Source: Lunularia cruciata (Eukaryota > Streptophyta > Marchantiopsida > Lunulariales > Lunulariaceae). From it: DNA of 64,000 nt. A program made the position numbers and the translations under genes. The notes beneath the pieces were generated by a model, which saw only the letters and a program-made list of their open reading frames with translations, was not told the origin of the DNA and ran no database searches. Where the stretch lies: the NCBI GenBank assembly GCA_948567375.1, contig OX419762.1, positions 56,153,034 through 56,217,033 of the forward strand. Direction: 5' to 3'. Below are positions 24,481-37,915 of the stretch, piece after piece (position 1 is the stretch's first letter; every line of letters begins with the position of its first letter).

Positions 24481-25779
24481 TGGCAAGAGTCTATTGTGAA
24501 CCTAAGTCTGGGAGAGAAGAGGATCTTCTCTTGTGCAATCTTTGCACCTACTCAAGTAAAACAGGAAGTCTAAAAGAGTCGTCCAAGATCTAGCTAGAGT
24601 AGACCATTAGCCCCACTCTTAAGAATTCCTTCCTCTAGAGATTGTTTGCAAAAGGTAGTAGTGCTTTGAAGAATGAGCTTAGCCAGTGAGAAATTTCAGA
24701 TAAAGAAGTAGAGTAGCATGTGGCAATGACCTAAGAACAACAAGAGACTTATGGAACTTCCAAGCAAAGCACAAGTAAGGGAGATCTCAAAATCCTTGGA
24801 AGTACAAAATCCCTGAGAGGTAGTGAAACTGTGGTGAGAAAGTAAGAGCTGGTTTTGAGGAATCAATGAGAGTTTATAGGTTGGTGAAGGAGAATGAATC
24901 TTGTTGAGTAAATTTTGAATGTCAAATTATCTACAAATGAATACAAAATTGTTAGGACGACACTTTGGTGTCCAATATGGCTTTATAATTAAAAAATAGA
25001 GTTGCAAATACAAGATTGAATTGCAATTAAAGAAGAGAGGTGAGAGGTGGGTAAAATACAAAACTTGGTTCCTTTGGAGAAGAGGAGTGATAGTTTGGAG
25101 GAAGGTAAAATCTGAAGCAAAGCTATAATGACATGCCTGTGTGAAGGGTTAATGAAACATGGATGTTGAAGACCATTGCAAGGAGAAGGAGGAGAAGAAA
25201 AGTTTGATAAATTTTGTGATAGTGAGGCAAAGTTAAAGTGTAAATAGCCTAGGGTTTTCCCATACTTAAAAGCAACAATGGGGATTGTAAATGGAGTACC
25301 TGGAGGTAAAGTCTATAAAACTTTTGGGCCCCTCAACAAAGATTGTAAGCAAAAAATTTCTATCTCATTATATCTCATAGGTAAAGGGAAAATGATGAAG
25401 GTGAGATGAATGTCTAGAGTTGATCTGCAATGTGAGAGGTATGGAGACAAGAAGAGCAAAAGTTGATTGAGAAGTGTGGTGATATCAGACTTAGTCCTGA
25501 GTAAAACCACAGAAGGAGTAGTTTTAAGGATCTGAATGATCCTCAATAAGTTACAAACTCTTAAATGTGCAAGAAAGGAATCATAGAGGGTATCAAAGTC
25601 AAAAAGTAAAAAGAGTTGAGAAATTTCATCAGAGGTAATCTCTATAGGCATATCTTCTAGAAATTGGTGAAAATTGGTGATAAGAGATGTAGAAAGGGGA
25701 GAAGATCCTCAATAGAAGAAACATAAGGGGGTAGAAGAGAGGAAAGGGGTGTCTTCTCTCAGATGATGCCTAAGGTCAA
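24481..25779 (-). pseudogene. Spacer between GIY-YIG and RT of the Penelope-like element
   Basis: Contains a 112-residue frame (25313-25651) rich in Leu and Ser that I cannot assign. Its place between nuclease and RT suggests it belongs to the element's N-terminal RT extension. No zinc finger of the CCHH kind is visible. Confidence 0.4.
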
Positions 25780-26110
25780 TGTGAGATGCACAAACATTGT
25801 ACCCATGAGGAGCCCAACAGTTGCGGAGATGGATCCAAAAGAGCAACTCTTTGTTTGAAAAATCTCTTAAACAAGTACCTGGAGGTATGTGGACCATAGG
25901 GAACAGTCGGAAGTCATGAAACCCAAATTTGGCAATTGCTGCCATCAAGGGAGTAAAGTCAAAGGTAGAAGAACAAAGAACAGAGAGAGACTTTCCCAAG
26001 CGGCAGCATTGTTGGAATCTTCAAAAAGTAGAACTGGTTTTTTGGCCCACATAGCATTGTCCATTATGCAAGGAATAAATGACATATAGAACTCCAAAGC
26101 CATTGAAGTG
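25780..26110 (-). pseudogene. GIY-YIG nuclease domain of Penelope-like element
   Basis: The end of the frame 26021-26398 reads VLYVIYSLHNGQCYVGQKT, a variant of the GIY-x(10)-YIG core. The frame 25709-25999 continues with ELLFWIHLRNCWAPHGYNV, the later helix-plus-GYN segment of the same fold. A stop lies between them. In these elements this domain nicks target DNA (known for the family). It lies N-terminal to the RT here. Confidence 0.7.
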
Positions 26111-26700
26111 GTGAAGAAACAAAACTTGCCCTATAAGGCAAAACCTCATAACCCTTAATTGGTGCAAAATGGGATCAAGGTCTGTAGAAAAATGATTGGC
26201 AAGTAAATGTGTCCTAATCATGAGCCAATCAATTCTACCTAGAGGGAAAGGGAAAGTCTGAGTAAGGTTCAATGTAGAGATGGATCTGAAAGAGATATTT
26301 CCATGCAAAGCGATGCCCATTTGTGAAGTAAAGAAGAGGTGAGGTGCATGCGGAAGAGTGACAGGTAAATTTATAAATAAATGCCAAACATCAAACATGG
26401 GCGGAAAGGTGAGTCAGCAAGGAGCAGGAAGGTTGACATGGACCAGAACGTAAAGCTGATGTGCACCAGAACATAAAGCTGAGATGGACTCAATATGAAA
26501 ATGCTGCACAAAAGCCAAGACCCATATGAGGTTCAAGGAGGATAAAAACAAAGATAAGGCTAATGTGGAGGTTATGGAGGTCAATAAATGTAGAATTAAT
26601 GTGAGGATCAAATCTAGAGGGCAGACATGGTTTGAGGAGGATTTAACTTTGGAGCATGAATAATAAGGGGCAGAGGTGGCCATAACAGTGGAGCAGGGCT

Positions 26701-27640
26701 CAAGGGCCTTGAAATACTAAAATTGGAATCATCCTAACTATACACAATGAAATCAAAACTTGGAAGGAAAGAGCTGAAGACAAATGCCATTGTGATAACT
26801 ACATTCATTCTTGAGTACTTTTATATATATATATATACTCAGGCACAAACATAGTTATGTACATGACCAAGACCCAGATTCAAGACAAACCAATGGAAAC
26901 AAAAAAATAATGTTAATTTAATGTTACTTTAGTTATATTTACAGTTACAAATTGAGTAAACATACATGCTAGCAGCGCTCAATATTGTTGAGGTAGTATT
27001 TCCTTACTAGTTGAGAAAAAAGAAATACCTAGGGATGGCGTTGAAGAGTGTTGAGGGCTAGTTGCTCTCTTTGATTGTGGACTCTTTGTACTATGTTTGT
27101 GAGGTTTTTTATTTTTCTTTGTACAGGGATAACATTACCTTTACAATATTTAAAACAGAACTACAATCTCAGCATGGAATATATAAGTTGCATCCGCATG
27201 CACCTTGATTTGTTACATGAAATGGTTTAACAGGTCATTATATACTGCCTCCGTGACTGTCACTATAGATTTCGTCCGTTAAAAACAGTTCACTGTAGTG
27301 AGCAAACAAGTATGTGAGGTTGTAAGGTCCCCAATGTTCAAGAACATTTGGGGCTCGGAAGGAAACGAACTTAAGTGAGTTTCATGTGAGCAGTTATCAA
27401 TTGCTACTCATGGAGACTTCTATCACTTGTATTTGTGCCTCGGAGTCTTCTCTCCAGGTTCCTGGCCCGATATAGTAGAGCAGCATACGGACAGTCAAAG
27501 CATATGTCTCCTTGTAACAAGTACGTTAAGCAGAAGAAAATGTCCCGCGTATGACACTAGTCATAGAAGAAACTTGTCCTTAGATCTTGATGTATTATAT
27601 ATTTTGGATCCTCACTAAAATTTATTAAGATTCCATTTAA
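26701..27640. other. Unassigned region with short AT repeat
   Basis: A (TA)n run lies at about 26821-26837. A 63-residue plus frame at 27427-27618 has no recognisable motif. Nothing else is seen. Confidence 0.4.
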
Positions 27641-28615
27641 AGTGAATTCATGCATTTATGTTTTTAGGCCATATCTTTGTTGGGCACGTGACTTATTGCC
27701 ATGCCTTGCATGCACACACTCCTTTGAGTTGATTGACTTTGTATCCCTATATTATATGAAGATTCAAGGGGATCTCAATGAGCATATGCACACTCATACA
27801 TTTATCAACATTCTCCTTGATGTGACTCTATCCGACAAGGATCATCTCTTACAGAAGTAAAGAGACTTTGGAACTCCATGCTTCATTGTTGATTGATGAC
27901 TTCCACTTTACTTATGTGGAGTTAACCATGACATTATGATTGAGGTTGAGTCTCCCACATCCAGTTCTCATAGAGTTTCTGAACCAATGCATATATAATT
28001 CCACATATGATATGCAAAGGATACACTATTTATGATGGGGCACACTAGAGTCTATGATGCAATTCATCATATAGTTGCTTAGATCTTACAAGCTAAGTTT
28101 GATCATGTTCAAGTTGAGCAATGGTTGTATCTACTAGGATCACTTATCCATCTTGCAAGAGGATATTTAATTTTTCACATATGGCTGTTGTAACTTGCAT
28201 GATATGGTGGTGGTGAACCCTCTACAAGTAGAGTTATTGGAAAGTGTAAGCTTACAAGTGGGAGCAATAGTGACCATTGCCTCTAAGGGCGAGGAGGACC
28301 ACTATGCACGACTATCCTTGGATATTCTTGTCCCATTAGCGATTGAGATTTTTGGGCATGTACATCACTATTTTTATACTGTCCTCATGGATGTGCCACA
28401 AGATTCTTTGCAGAGGAGAGAGGCACTAGTTGTATGTCCACCCAAGCTCATATCCTATTATCAATAATGCATATCTATTGGTTTGCAACACGCTCAAGCT
28501 TTGGATCTTCATCAAAAAGAAATTGCAATATGCACATCCAATACCAATAGGTCCTCTTGCCAACTTACGATACAATTGGAAGACTTCAACCAAACAGTTC
28601 ATGAGTAGATTATAA
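27640..28615 (+). pseudogene. Fragment related to the RT-element C-terminal domain
   Basis: The 90-residue frame at 28195-28467 reads HDMVVVNPLQ, then ILVPLAIEIFGHVHHY. The DVTVVxPLQ and PLAVExFGxWH blocks are typical of the region after the RT in the same broad family as 13050-15334. No RT block is attached. It ends in AT-rich sequence near 28800. Assignment rests on two short motifs. Confidence 0.45.
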
Positions 28616-28620
28616 TCTCC

Positions 28621-30340
28621 TTAGTTTCTTATGTGCTTGTTGTTAGTGTGTTTTTTCTACTATGATACCTTTGGACGTCATTTCTAGATGTCTTTCTTGG
28701 CACTTGGGACTTTTGGACCTTACCCTCATTTTTCCTTTTGCACTTGTGTGTACCTTGTACTCCTTTCCTTTGAGATATTTTATTTATATATATAAGTAAG
28801 TTAAAGACTTAACTTAATCTTGAGGTTAGCATTTTGACTTAACAACACCCCCATATGGCAAAAAAATTTAATCTAGTACTCAAACAAGGTTGATTTGGCT
28901 CATGACTCATTGCTAATATTAGTCTCTCAAAAAAATAAACATGGGGTTCTAGATTTTGACTTGATGGATATTTTTTGGGAAATGGAGTTTTACTGGAAAA
29001 TTCCATAAAATATTTCAAGGGTGATGATAGCTTCAAGAGCATTCAATTCTTAAAATTGCCAGCTTACAGTACAGCTTGGATTATAGGAAATATTAATGAA
29101 CCATTTGACAATTTGATATAAGGTTTATGTCTATCAAAGGAAAAAAAATTCACGGATACAAATGGACAAGAAAAAACTTTCATTAATGCCTTAATAAAAG
29201 CTCATAAAAGTTTTTGAAATGTCTATAACTAGTAAAATTTTATGGTCATGATTTTAGATACCCATACAATAGGGGGTTTCAAAATTAGTTTTACAAAGCT
29301 TTGTATATTTTCACATAGATTATTACAAAGCATTCACTAAACTGGGACAAGGTGTGGACCAGAGAAAGAAAGAGTCCCACTATGGAATTCTGGCCAAGTT
29401 CCTTATTATTAGCAAACTCCATAAGAGGTGATTCATAGAAAATAAGGGACATGGAGTTTTCATTTATCACACCATACACATTAATTATGGATTAGGGATA
29501 ATAAATTTCCTGGTTTAGTGTGAATCTGGTCTGCACCAATTGCCGCCCTGTGTAATGTGTTAATTTAGAATTAAATGGAATTTTGCCCATTGATGCTTGT
29601 AGCTGCTCATAGTCGCTCATTGGCAACCAAAGCCACTCATTGCCGCTGGTAGTCACTTGATGTTGCCTAATGGTTTTGTGTCCAAATAAGAGCTTGCATG
29701 GCAATAAGGTGCTTCATCTCCCATTGCTAAAATTTTTTATGCACTTTTGGAGTAAAATTCCTCAACCTTCAATTAATATCTTGGTTTCCGCAAGGTGATG
29801 CAAAGAATGTTCCATAACTTGCGCTATCTCCCTTGCCGAACTAATCTATGACAATGAACCACCACACCAATGCAAAACTACAAAACCCACATGAGCATTC
29901 ACACATAGGAGCATTTGTGCATTTACTAATAGGAGCATTTGCAATTGCAGATAGTGAATTTGAATTCAATAGTTGAGAGTCGCATTTTGGATCTACCAAT
30001 AAGTTTCATAAATCACATTCTAAGAATTGCATACCATATGTAGAGGTGGTGAAATATGAAAGGAAAATATGCTTAGAGGCTATTTTCTAAAACTTTGACA
30101 AGTTTGACTACGGGGCCTGATATATTTTCTATCTTAAACGTGTATTCTTCTTTTTAGTTTAAGATGACAAGCATGTGCCAAAGTTTGGATTTTCGGTCCA
30201 GAAGGTGGATATACAAGCAAACCAAAGAGTTGTAGAAAAAAGAAATAAAGAAATAAAAGTACTCAAGAAAAAAAAAAGTACGTGCCAGACCAGTAACACC
30301 CTAAGGTGCACATTAGCTTTTAGTAATATTTAGGTGATAT
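28621..30340. other. Unassigned AT-rich region
   Basis: No supported coding region, RNA or paired repeat. Short frames only. Confidence 0.45.
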
Positions 30341-30345
30341 TGAAT

Positions 30346-30866
30346 TATCTGTATAATCTAATATCTCAGTATTAGAAACTGAATGGGACCTTTAATAAAT
30401 GTTAAATTATATTATATTAAATTATGACCTCTTAATGTAAGATCTTTGAGCCACTCGACGAAGAAAGAGGTTTTCCCTTTCCTCGTCTCCCTCCGGGGTG
30501 ATGTTACTTCGTGGGGGACTTAATCTGTTCATAGGCTGCAATCAAGAAGTTCGGGTTAGAAGATTGTATGCTAGATAATATTGGAGAGGTATTTCCATCT
30601 TAGACTTTACAAGGTACAATTGACTTTATCTATAGGAGATGTTAAAATCCTATTAAAATCCTGTTAAATCTGTATAATCTAATATCTGAGTTTTAGAAAC
30701 TGGATGGGACCTCTAATAAATGTTAAATTATGTTATATTAAATTATGACCTCTTAATGTAAGATCTTGTAAATGATTTTATGTTAGATAATATCGGAGAG
30801 GTATCTCCGTCTTAGACTTTACATAGCACAACTGACTTTATGTAAGAGAGCTTAAAATCCTATTAA
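30346..30866. repeat. Imperfect tandem duplication, about 320-bp period
   Basis: Copies begin at about 30346 and 30666 (TCTGTATAATCTAATATCT, then GGGACCT-TAATAAATGTTA, then GACCTCTTAATGTAAGATCTT, then TTGGAGAGGTAT-like). The first holds an extra segment of roughly 100 bp with a GC-rich CCTCGTCTCCCTCCGGGG block absent from the second. Confidence 0.75.
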
Positions 30867-30870
30867 TTTG

Positions 30871-33800
30871 ACCATGTAAGGTGACCTTTGGATGGAGATC
30901 AAGTTAGGTGGATTTTAATATTTGAAACATTATAAATGCACATATAGTAATACATGGAATCCAAATTAGATTCCACAAGAAAGCACAAACAAGAATTCAA
31001 ATTCATTAAAAAAAAACTCATATGCTATACATTGCAATACTATACAAACCAGGATGGTATCATCAACAAACTCCTGCTTAGAGGAAGGCTAAATAATAGT
31101 AGCCCTCTGCCTCCCTTGGAACCCCATGGGGCTATAAGAGACAAGACATAATAGAAGACATATTTCAACATTGTTTGTATATATAGTAATTTTTCAAAGG
31201 AAGTCCTAAGCTCTTTCTAGCTAACATGTTTGGAAGCTTCAATAGGGAAGTATGTGAGGCAAAAATCCATATGAAGACCCATTGATCCAAGATAAACTAC
31301 CTATAATAAATTAGGTAAAATAGGTATAAAATAATTTGTGGAGGTTAAAATTTATTTTAGGATAAAAAAATTTACAAAGTTACCAAGGCACTTCCTAGGG
31401 TAAATTCAAGAGATGCTTAGGTGGAGAGGTATCCATTTCTTTGTGAACTTGAAGAATAGAGTGAGAGAAATGAGACTTTGGGATTATTGCCTATGTTTCA
31501 TAAGTAGTAAAGAAGGAAGAATCTCTTATTGTAGAGTACCTCTATGTGAGTGTTAATGAATGACCTCTTACATTTATATAGGTGAATTATTTTCTTGCCA
31601 TTAAGAGCCATTTTGGAGGAGCTTTGGCATAAAAGAGAATTTGAACATTTGGTGAGAAAAAGAGTTGAATTTTTGAGTTGTTATCTCTAATAGTGCTTAA
31701 CATAAATTTTCCTTTCCTTTTAACATACGGTACACACAACATTTAAAATATATTTTTGGTAAGGGATATACCTGACACAAATTTTGCTTTATTTTTTGGC
31801 TCTATTGCTAATCCATCAAGAAGGAGAGTGGACATGTATAAAGAGCAATTCTACATTCAGTGCATATATGCTGAAACAAAGAAAACCAAATTCATTTTAT
31901 AGCCTATGGTCTACCATGATATGTTCAAGGTGATTATGTACATCCTACACACTTGAGAGAAAGTGGTTATTCTCAAGTTGAATTTCAAATTGACAATGTA
32001 TTTCAATTTTTTGCTCATGGTAATAGATATAGAGATACATTATCTATAGGAAATTTAATCATAGAAAGATCACATTTACATTATATAGTTTGGAACTTTA
32101 CTATCCAAAAAGTCCAAAGTTGAGGAAATTATCATTGGAAAACATGATGCTATATTTTCTTAACAAAAACTATCAATTTTTGTGTATTTTGAGATTTTAT
32201 TTTGAAAACTATGAGGTATAATTTAACAAGAAAATTTGGTGTTACAACAATCAGAAAGAGACCAATTTTGAATGATTGAAACTATATTTTTAAAGTCAAT
32301 GGGTTATTTTGCCAAAGTACAATTTGGATCAAGTGATGATTTTGGTGATTTCTCCATATTAATTTGACTAAATATGCTAAAATATTGTAAGTATATAATT
32401 CAGAACACCAAAAGAATCTATGAAAATATTGATAGTCCAAATTTGAAAGAAAAGAGTTTTGTAAGTTGCATGGATTATAAATTGAAGTATTTAAGAATTT
32501 GTGTAGCTTTCAAAACGTTCATGACTTCAAAAAAAAAATAGTCAGTGGAGTGTGTCATTGTGGAGAGTCCTTCCAATACATGAGGTCATCATTTCAATCA
32601 ATACTTAGAAATGGAAGCATCAACATGTAATTTGAAGAGAGTCCAAGTAAAGAACAAAGTACAAAGGTATGTTAGTACTCATGGTTATAATTGTGAAGAG
32701 AGGGGAAACAAACCTCAAGAGGTAAGAAGAACATCAAACATCAAAGGGTAAGAAGAATCAAGAAAAGAAGGATATATCTGACCTTGGGTTCCATTTTTAT
32801 CTTATCTGCAAGTAGAGGACATAATTTTATTGTGTCCAGCTTGTGGAGTGGATGTAGTTCAAAGGGGATATGAAGCAATGGAGTAGTAGCCATTCTTCAA
32901 TCTTTGGTGGAGAATCTTTACAGGAAGACTGAGTCCCGATATGAAGAAGGTGAAAACATATAATGGAAACTCTCTTAATCAGCCATGGAGACTAACTTTA
33001 GAATAATTGAGAAGAAGACCATGAGGATTAGATTGATACTTACCTTAAAACAAGCATCATTGCTAGACATTTTATTGAAAGGATTGTCTCTTAATCAGTA
33101 AAAATTTGAAAGAATTTATTTACTATCTTTCAATGAGAAAATTTTGGATTGTAGTAGAAGGATATCTTGATACCATACTTTTGCATCAATAAAAGTAGTA
33201 GCTTGAAAGAAAGAAAATGCTTTCTCGTCAATTTCAGAGCTTAAAAGAAGAAAGATCCTGAAAAATAAACATAAAAATAAATGAACCTTGAAAGAAGACA
33301 AATAGAATCAATCCAATGTGAAGTTTTCCTATTGAGTTGAAACAAAATTTTATAAGTGAGCTTGAGTTTAGATATGCACTTTTGCTTTCACTTCTCTCTT
33401 TGATACCATGCTCTATTTCCACATGAGTCCCACCACACAATACACTAGGAGGGAATCATGTTGTTATGGTAAGCTTGCAAGAAAGCACTAACCACTTCAT
33501 CAAAGACTAACCTTCCAAGATCATGCCTAAAAACAAAATAGTAGTTATACCACCAATGCCTCTCTAAGAATAGTAACCTTGATTGACCTACGAGATTTGC
33601 CTCACTTGAACTTGCACATAAGGCGGTATCAATATACAAGAACAAGAGATAAATTAGTCTTAGAAAGAGTTCCTTGCAATATACAAGAAATGAAACATTT
33701 TAGAATGTTGAGCATGATGATATTTTCTGAATAGCATCTCATTTATTTTTTCCAAACTATTATGGCATTAGTCCCTCTAATTGATAGCAATACAGAGTTA

Positions 33801-34860
33801 TTCTTCTTGCTAGACTAAAGACATGATGCGCTTGGAATAGCACCTTAATATTTGAGAAAAAAGAGCTAGGCACATGTGCACCTTGCTTTTTATTATTCGC
33901 CACTCCCTTCAGATGGCCATGCCTTTGGGTTCAACTAGCTATAACAACCAGACACACAAGATTTATAGTATCAATATGGTCTTTGGAATAAACTGTACTC
34001 TCATCCAATAATCTGACTTTACTATTGAATTGAATGATGAAAAAGCTATTTATGACCAAAAATTATACGAATTTAACCATATATAAAAATATATGGTTAA
34101 ATATATAAAGAAAAAGTAAACTTTATATATATGGACAAAATCCAACAAAGGTGCTCTATTCTTAAAAGTCATGACCTTCATTCCTCTTAATAGCATTAAT
34201 GAAATTTTCTCAGATATCTACTAACATTCACCACTTGCTTGCTTATTCTTGCTTTGGCCCCACAAGATATTCTTATCAGTTGAGAATTTGATATCTCAAC
34301 TCATGCAAAGAATCATCCAAGTAAGTAATAGCATTGATGATAATATTGACTACTTCTCTTTTTATTTTTCCATGGTCAACTTCCGAATTGTGAACATGCT
34401 TCTGCAAACCCAATTTCCACCATCTCTCCATTTGATTGTTCTTTGGAAATAAAGGTTTGGAAATTTTGATTGTTCTTTGGAAATAAAATTGACATGGGTT
34501 CTATTGGATCCAAAAAGGCAACTGATCCTTGTGACAAGTTGGTCTTGAATAACTACTTATCATGTATCCTTGAAATCTATCTCAATCAAAGCTTTTTAAT
34601 GAAAACCTAGTGTGAAAGGAATTTCTCAGGACTTATTCCACAAATTGATTCCCCTTGCTTAAACACAAAGCATACGGGCAAGTCCCCATTAGCTACCTTG
34701 AACTTCAAAAGATGTCATGCCTAAGAAAAACCCCAGCATCTGCATATATGATTCATGGTTGTCTAAAAACGGAGCATAACCCAAATTATATGTTTTTTCA
34801 ATATGCACTACCGGTGGACAAATGTCAAAAACACAACCGATTTAGATAGTCTATTTAGAT
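30871..34860. other. Unassigned AT-rich region
   Basis: Frames of 60-70 residues occur on both strands, none with a recognisable domain or codon bias. No LTR pairs were found. Confidence 0.45.
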
Positions 34861-35053
34861 AGATAGCCAGAGCCTATTTAGTGAGCCGTCTCCTCGGGGA
34901 ATGAAATCATTGTAGAACAGGGAATGGACTAACTTGAACTAGTACAGGCTCGAAACAGACTAATTGGCTGGGGGCCACTGGAGATTGAAGGATAGCATGG
35001 AGGAAGGAGCCTTCTGCTGTGTTGACCCAAACGTGAAGTACCCGCTACGCTTA

Positions 35054-35660
35054 TCAGAAGTAATCATTATGATCGCCTTGCAAATGAGTTTCTGCGGGTA
35101 TCTCTAAAGCCAGATCCTCTCCCGGACAGGCGCATTCAGCTGAACGTGCACCAAGCTCGAGAAGTCTTCTACGGTCAAATTCAGAAGGCGGGGCATCAGT
35201 GCTTGGCCACATTCCAGGAGGGGAAATATCGCGGAGTAGAGTTCTTCCTAAGCATGGTGGCATGATAGCTTCTTCAAACTTAGATTGAATCCAGAAGTCG
35301 TACGTGGCTGCAGACTCGAGGGCCCTTCTGCCCGAGAACTCAGGTGGTGCATCAGTCACCGGCCACATTTCTGGAGGGGAGATATCTTGAAGGAGAAAAC
35401 GTCTTGGAACAAGAAGAGTAGGTCCGCCATGCTTGCTAACCGATTCAAATTTTATGTCTTCGGCGTTATTATCAGCAGAAGGTTTAGACGTTCTTTCACG
35501 ACGTTTAGCATGGGGTTTTCCTTCCAACCAACTTTCGCTCGGAGACCCTATTGGATTTTTTCCATGCATCCCAGTTTCTTTGGTCAGAAATCTTCCAACT
35601 TCTGCTCCAATCGAATCGTCTGCGTCAACAAAGGCATATCACTTTTTGAGAATGTATACC
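35054..35660 (-). CDS. Possible host-gene terminal exon, unknown product
   Basis: The open frame runs from about 35645 down to a TGA at 35054-35056 and is unlike its surroundings: near 50% GC, hydrophilic, no repeat copy in the window. From the Met at 35569 it codes 171 residues, with in-frame sequence before it (ADDSIGAEVGRFLTKETG). A TTTGTTGACGCAG stretch upstream could be a splice acceptor. Within the product a unit recurs twice, LLQDISPPEMWPVTDAPP and LLRDISPPGMWPSTDAPP, about 50 residues apart. The basic start (KPHAKRRER) could be a nuclear signal. I do not recognise the family. It could be the last exon of an expressed gene or a retrogene fragment. Confidence 0.4.
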
Positions 35661-37000
35661 AAATTACTAAACAAAGGTAGAACTCAGGCGACAGGAATGG
35701 ACGTGCTACGTGTTGGCGAGTGCTCCTGCTTCATGAGCTTACGCACAGCCCACATGCTTATGACATAACATGGAGCATCTGCAGATTCACTTTCCTTTGA
35801 TATGGTAGAACTAAAAGCTTACATATCCAATTTAAATTCATCTTCTCAACCTCCCAACAGAATATAAATGATGATACAACAGTACATACTAAACATGTGC
35901 AGTCTCATCTACGAATCTGAAATGGGTTCCGTGACTATGTACCAAACTACGTTTTCACAGGTTCACAAAGAAAGGTAAAACTTGGGATATGTGGTATTGG
36001 AATTGCGAACCGGTTAGCCGCCTCGTGTTGGTGCGTCGCGCAGGTGCTGCTCCGTTGGATAGCAGAAGATTACCACATGCAACAAGTAAGAAGGTACTTG
36101 CACCCAGTGTGATTCTGAGCTGCACATGAGTCGTCATCGTGCGAACTGGAAATTTGTGGTTAAGCAGTAAGCTATGTCTACGCAGTGACAGTTGCAACGG
36201 AGTGTAGCCGCGAAAGGTTGCTGTAGTGGCTCTGGGCAGGTATGAAAATTACGGAAGGACTTTAAGGCTGCAGTTATGAAACCTCCTTGCCGTAAGGTTA
36301 TGATGAACACGCTGGGAATGGACAAATTCTCGTCGTTGCTAAGTGTTGCCCAGCTGTGGACTGAGTAGAGAGCACAGCTATATATATAAAAGTTCAAGAG
36401 ACATGGTGCCTCGCTAATCATCAACTTTTATACTTTCGAGCGGACAAATATGACGCGAAAATTCTGCCACCGACCAATTGCCTCGGAATCACCTGTTCTA
36501 AGAACGTGGGTCAAAACGCTCATTCTGGCATCTGTTGAACGGTTTTAAACTCGTATGTCGATTATCAACTAACTTAGTTTGGAGATTCAAACAATATGTG
36601 GGCAGTGGCTAAATGATTCTGTTGGTTGTCATCTCTTTGAAGAACAGCATTGCGTTGCACGTCATACATTATCTCAAGGCGAACTCTATCCAGCACTCTG
36701 CAGTCTGCACCTATGAAATTTGAAGTGCCAGGCACGTGTTTAACCGAATCTGCAATCTTGTCGTTCTTGAGTGGCGAATCCTACAAAACAGATTCGAATT
36801 TGTAACTACTCATGCAGACACAACTTACACGACTTTTAGTGTTGTCGCTTCCTCTTTGCAAATGGAAGATGCCTGGATGCTATATCCGAAGTTAAGGCTC
36901 TACGCCCACAAAGGTTGCGGCCAACCTATTAGTTTGAAGAGGAGCTCTTCAGTATTCTTAACAAAAGCTTCGAAGTACTTATTCGTATGACAAATTACTA
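35661..37000. other. GC-richer, low-copy-looking region
   Basis: Base composition stays higher than the neighbourhood up to about 36800. Frames at 35955-36197, 36134-36424 (minus) and 36736-36990 (plus) show no domain. These could be upstream exons or introns of the possible gene at 35054, but no convincing splice-linked frame is evident. Confidence 0.35.
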
Positions 37001-37600
37001 CACCAAATTTGGTATAAAGATTTGTAAGAATCTTTATAATCTATTTATTTGTATAGTTAACTATATAATTTTTTATAAAATAATTTTTGACCTTTTTTTT
37101 CTTATTCGGCCTGGACCGATTGCTCAGTAAATGCATACGCCTCTAGAATAGTCTCGTGGCTTTGGCTTTCTGAAAATTTATCATAATATTTATAAATTTA
37201 CAATTTATTTTTATAATTTACAAGTTATATAGATTAACTGAAATATTTTTTATTTTGAATAATGAAATTATAAATATCTATTTTGAAAAGAAGAAAAAAT
37301 TTGATTTTATTTGATTCTCTTATTTAATAATTAATATAAATAAAAATTTCTTACATCATAGAGTATAATTATTTTAAAATAAATATTCACATATTTAATT
37401 TTTAATAAAATTTATTAAAATTCACATTTTAAAATAAATTTTGTAAAACAAAAAGTTAAGAGCATGCTTTTATCATTACTATATCTAAAAGAAGTTATAA
37501 AGTATCACATGTAATCCTTCAATAACATGTTATATCAATTTATAGTTCGTATAAATATAATTCCTCACTTGTCATTTTACACATATCCTTTCGTTTCTTC
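37001..37600. other. Very AT-rich spacer
   Basis: Long runs of A/T with TTTATAATTTA-like words. No gene-like feature. Confidence 0.6.
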
Positions 37601-37641
37601 TACGCGGTCGCCTCTCCCATTTGCTGGAGCTCGGCTCAATC

Positions 37642-37699
37642 CCTCGCTCCACATCCATGGTCAACTTGATCCTCGCTCCACATCCATGGTCAACTTGAT
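37642..37699. repeat. Perfect 2 x 29-bp tandem repeat
   Basis: CCTCGCTCCACATCCATGG followed by TCAACTTGAT occurs twice in a row without a mismatch. Confidence 0.9.
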
Positions 37700-37915
37700 G
37701 TAAAACAAAAATTTCCCTTAGAACCTTTATTTTTATATAAAAATATATTTTTTACCAGTGCCATGCTCTTTATTGACGGCAACATCAATGGAAGTCAACG
37801 TAGAACGCCTAAATGAGGCAAAGTCCCTGTAACATACCCTTCGCCTGAGAGTGTATTGCCTTCGTAGTCTACTTCGCGATATAATAACCATTAGAGCTCC
37901 TTAGGGTTTGGCACC

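Larger units (their letters stand above)
23560..26700 (-). mobile_element. Penelope-like retroelement remnant
   Basis: The minus strand carries, in order, a GIY-YIG nuclease (about 25780-26110), a spacer, and a reverse transcriptase (about 23900-24480). RT plus GIY-YIG is the hallmark of Penelope-like elements, and no LTR or integrase is present. The nuclease precedes the RT, the reverse of canonical Penelope. The 3' end abuts the chromovirus at 23553. Many stops show that it is dead. The 5' boundary near 26700 is a guess based on where coding-like sequence ends. Confidence 0.7.

Noticed and set aside
35285-35768. Plus-strand frames over the possible exon
   Set aside because: They are antisense shadows of the minus-strand frame at 35054-35569.
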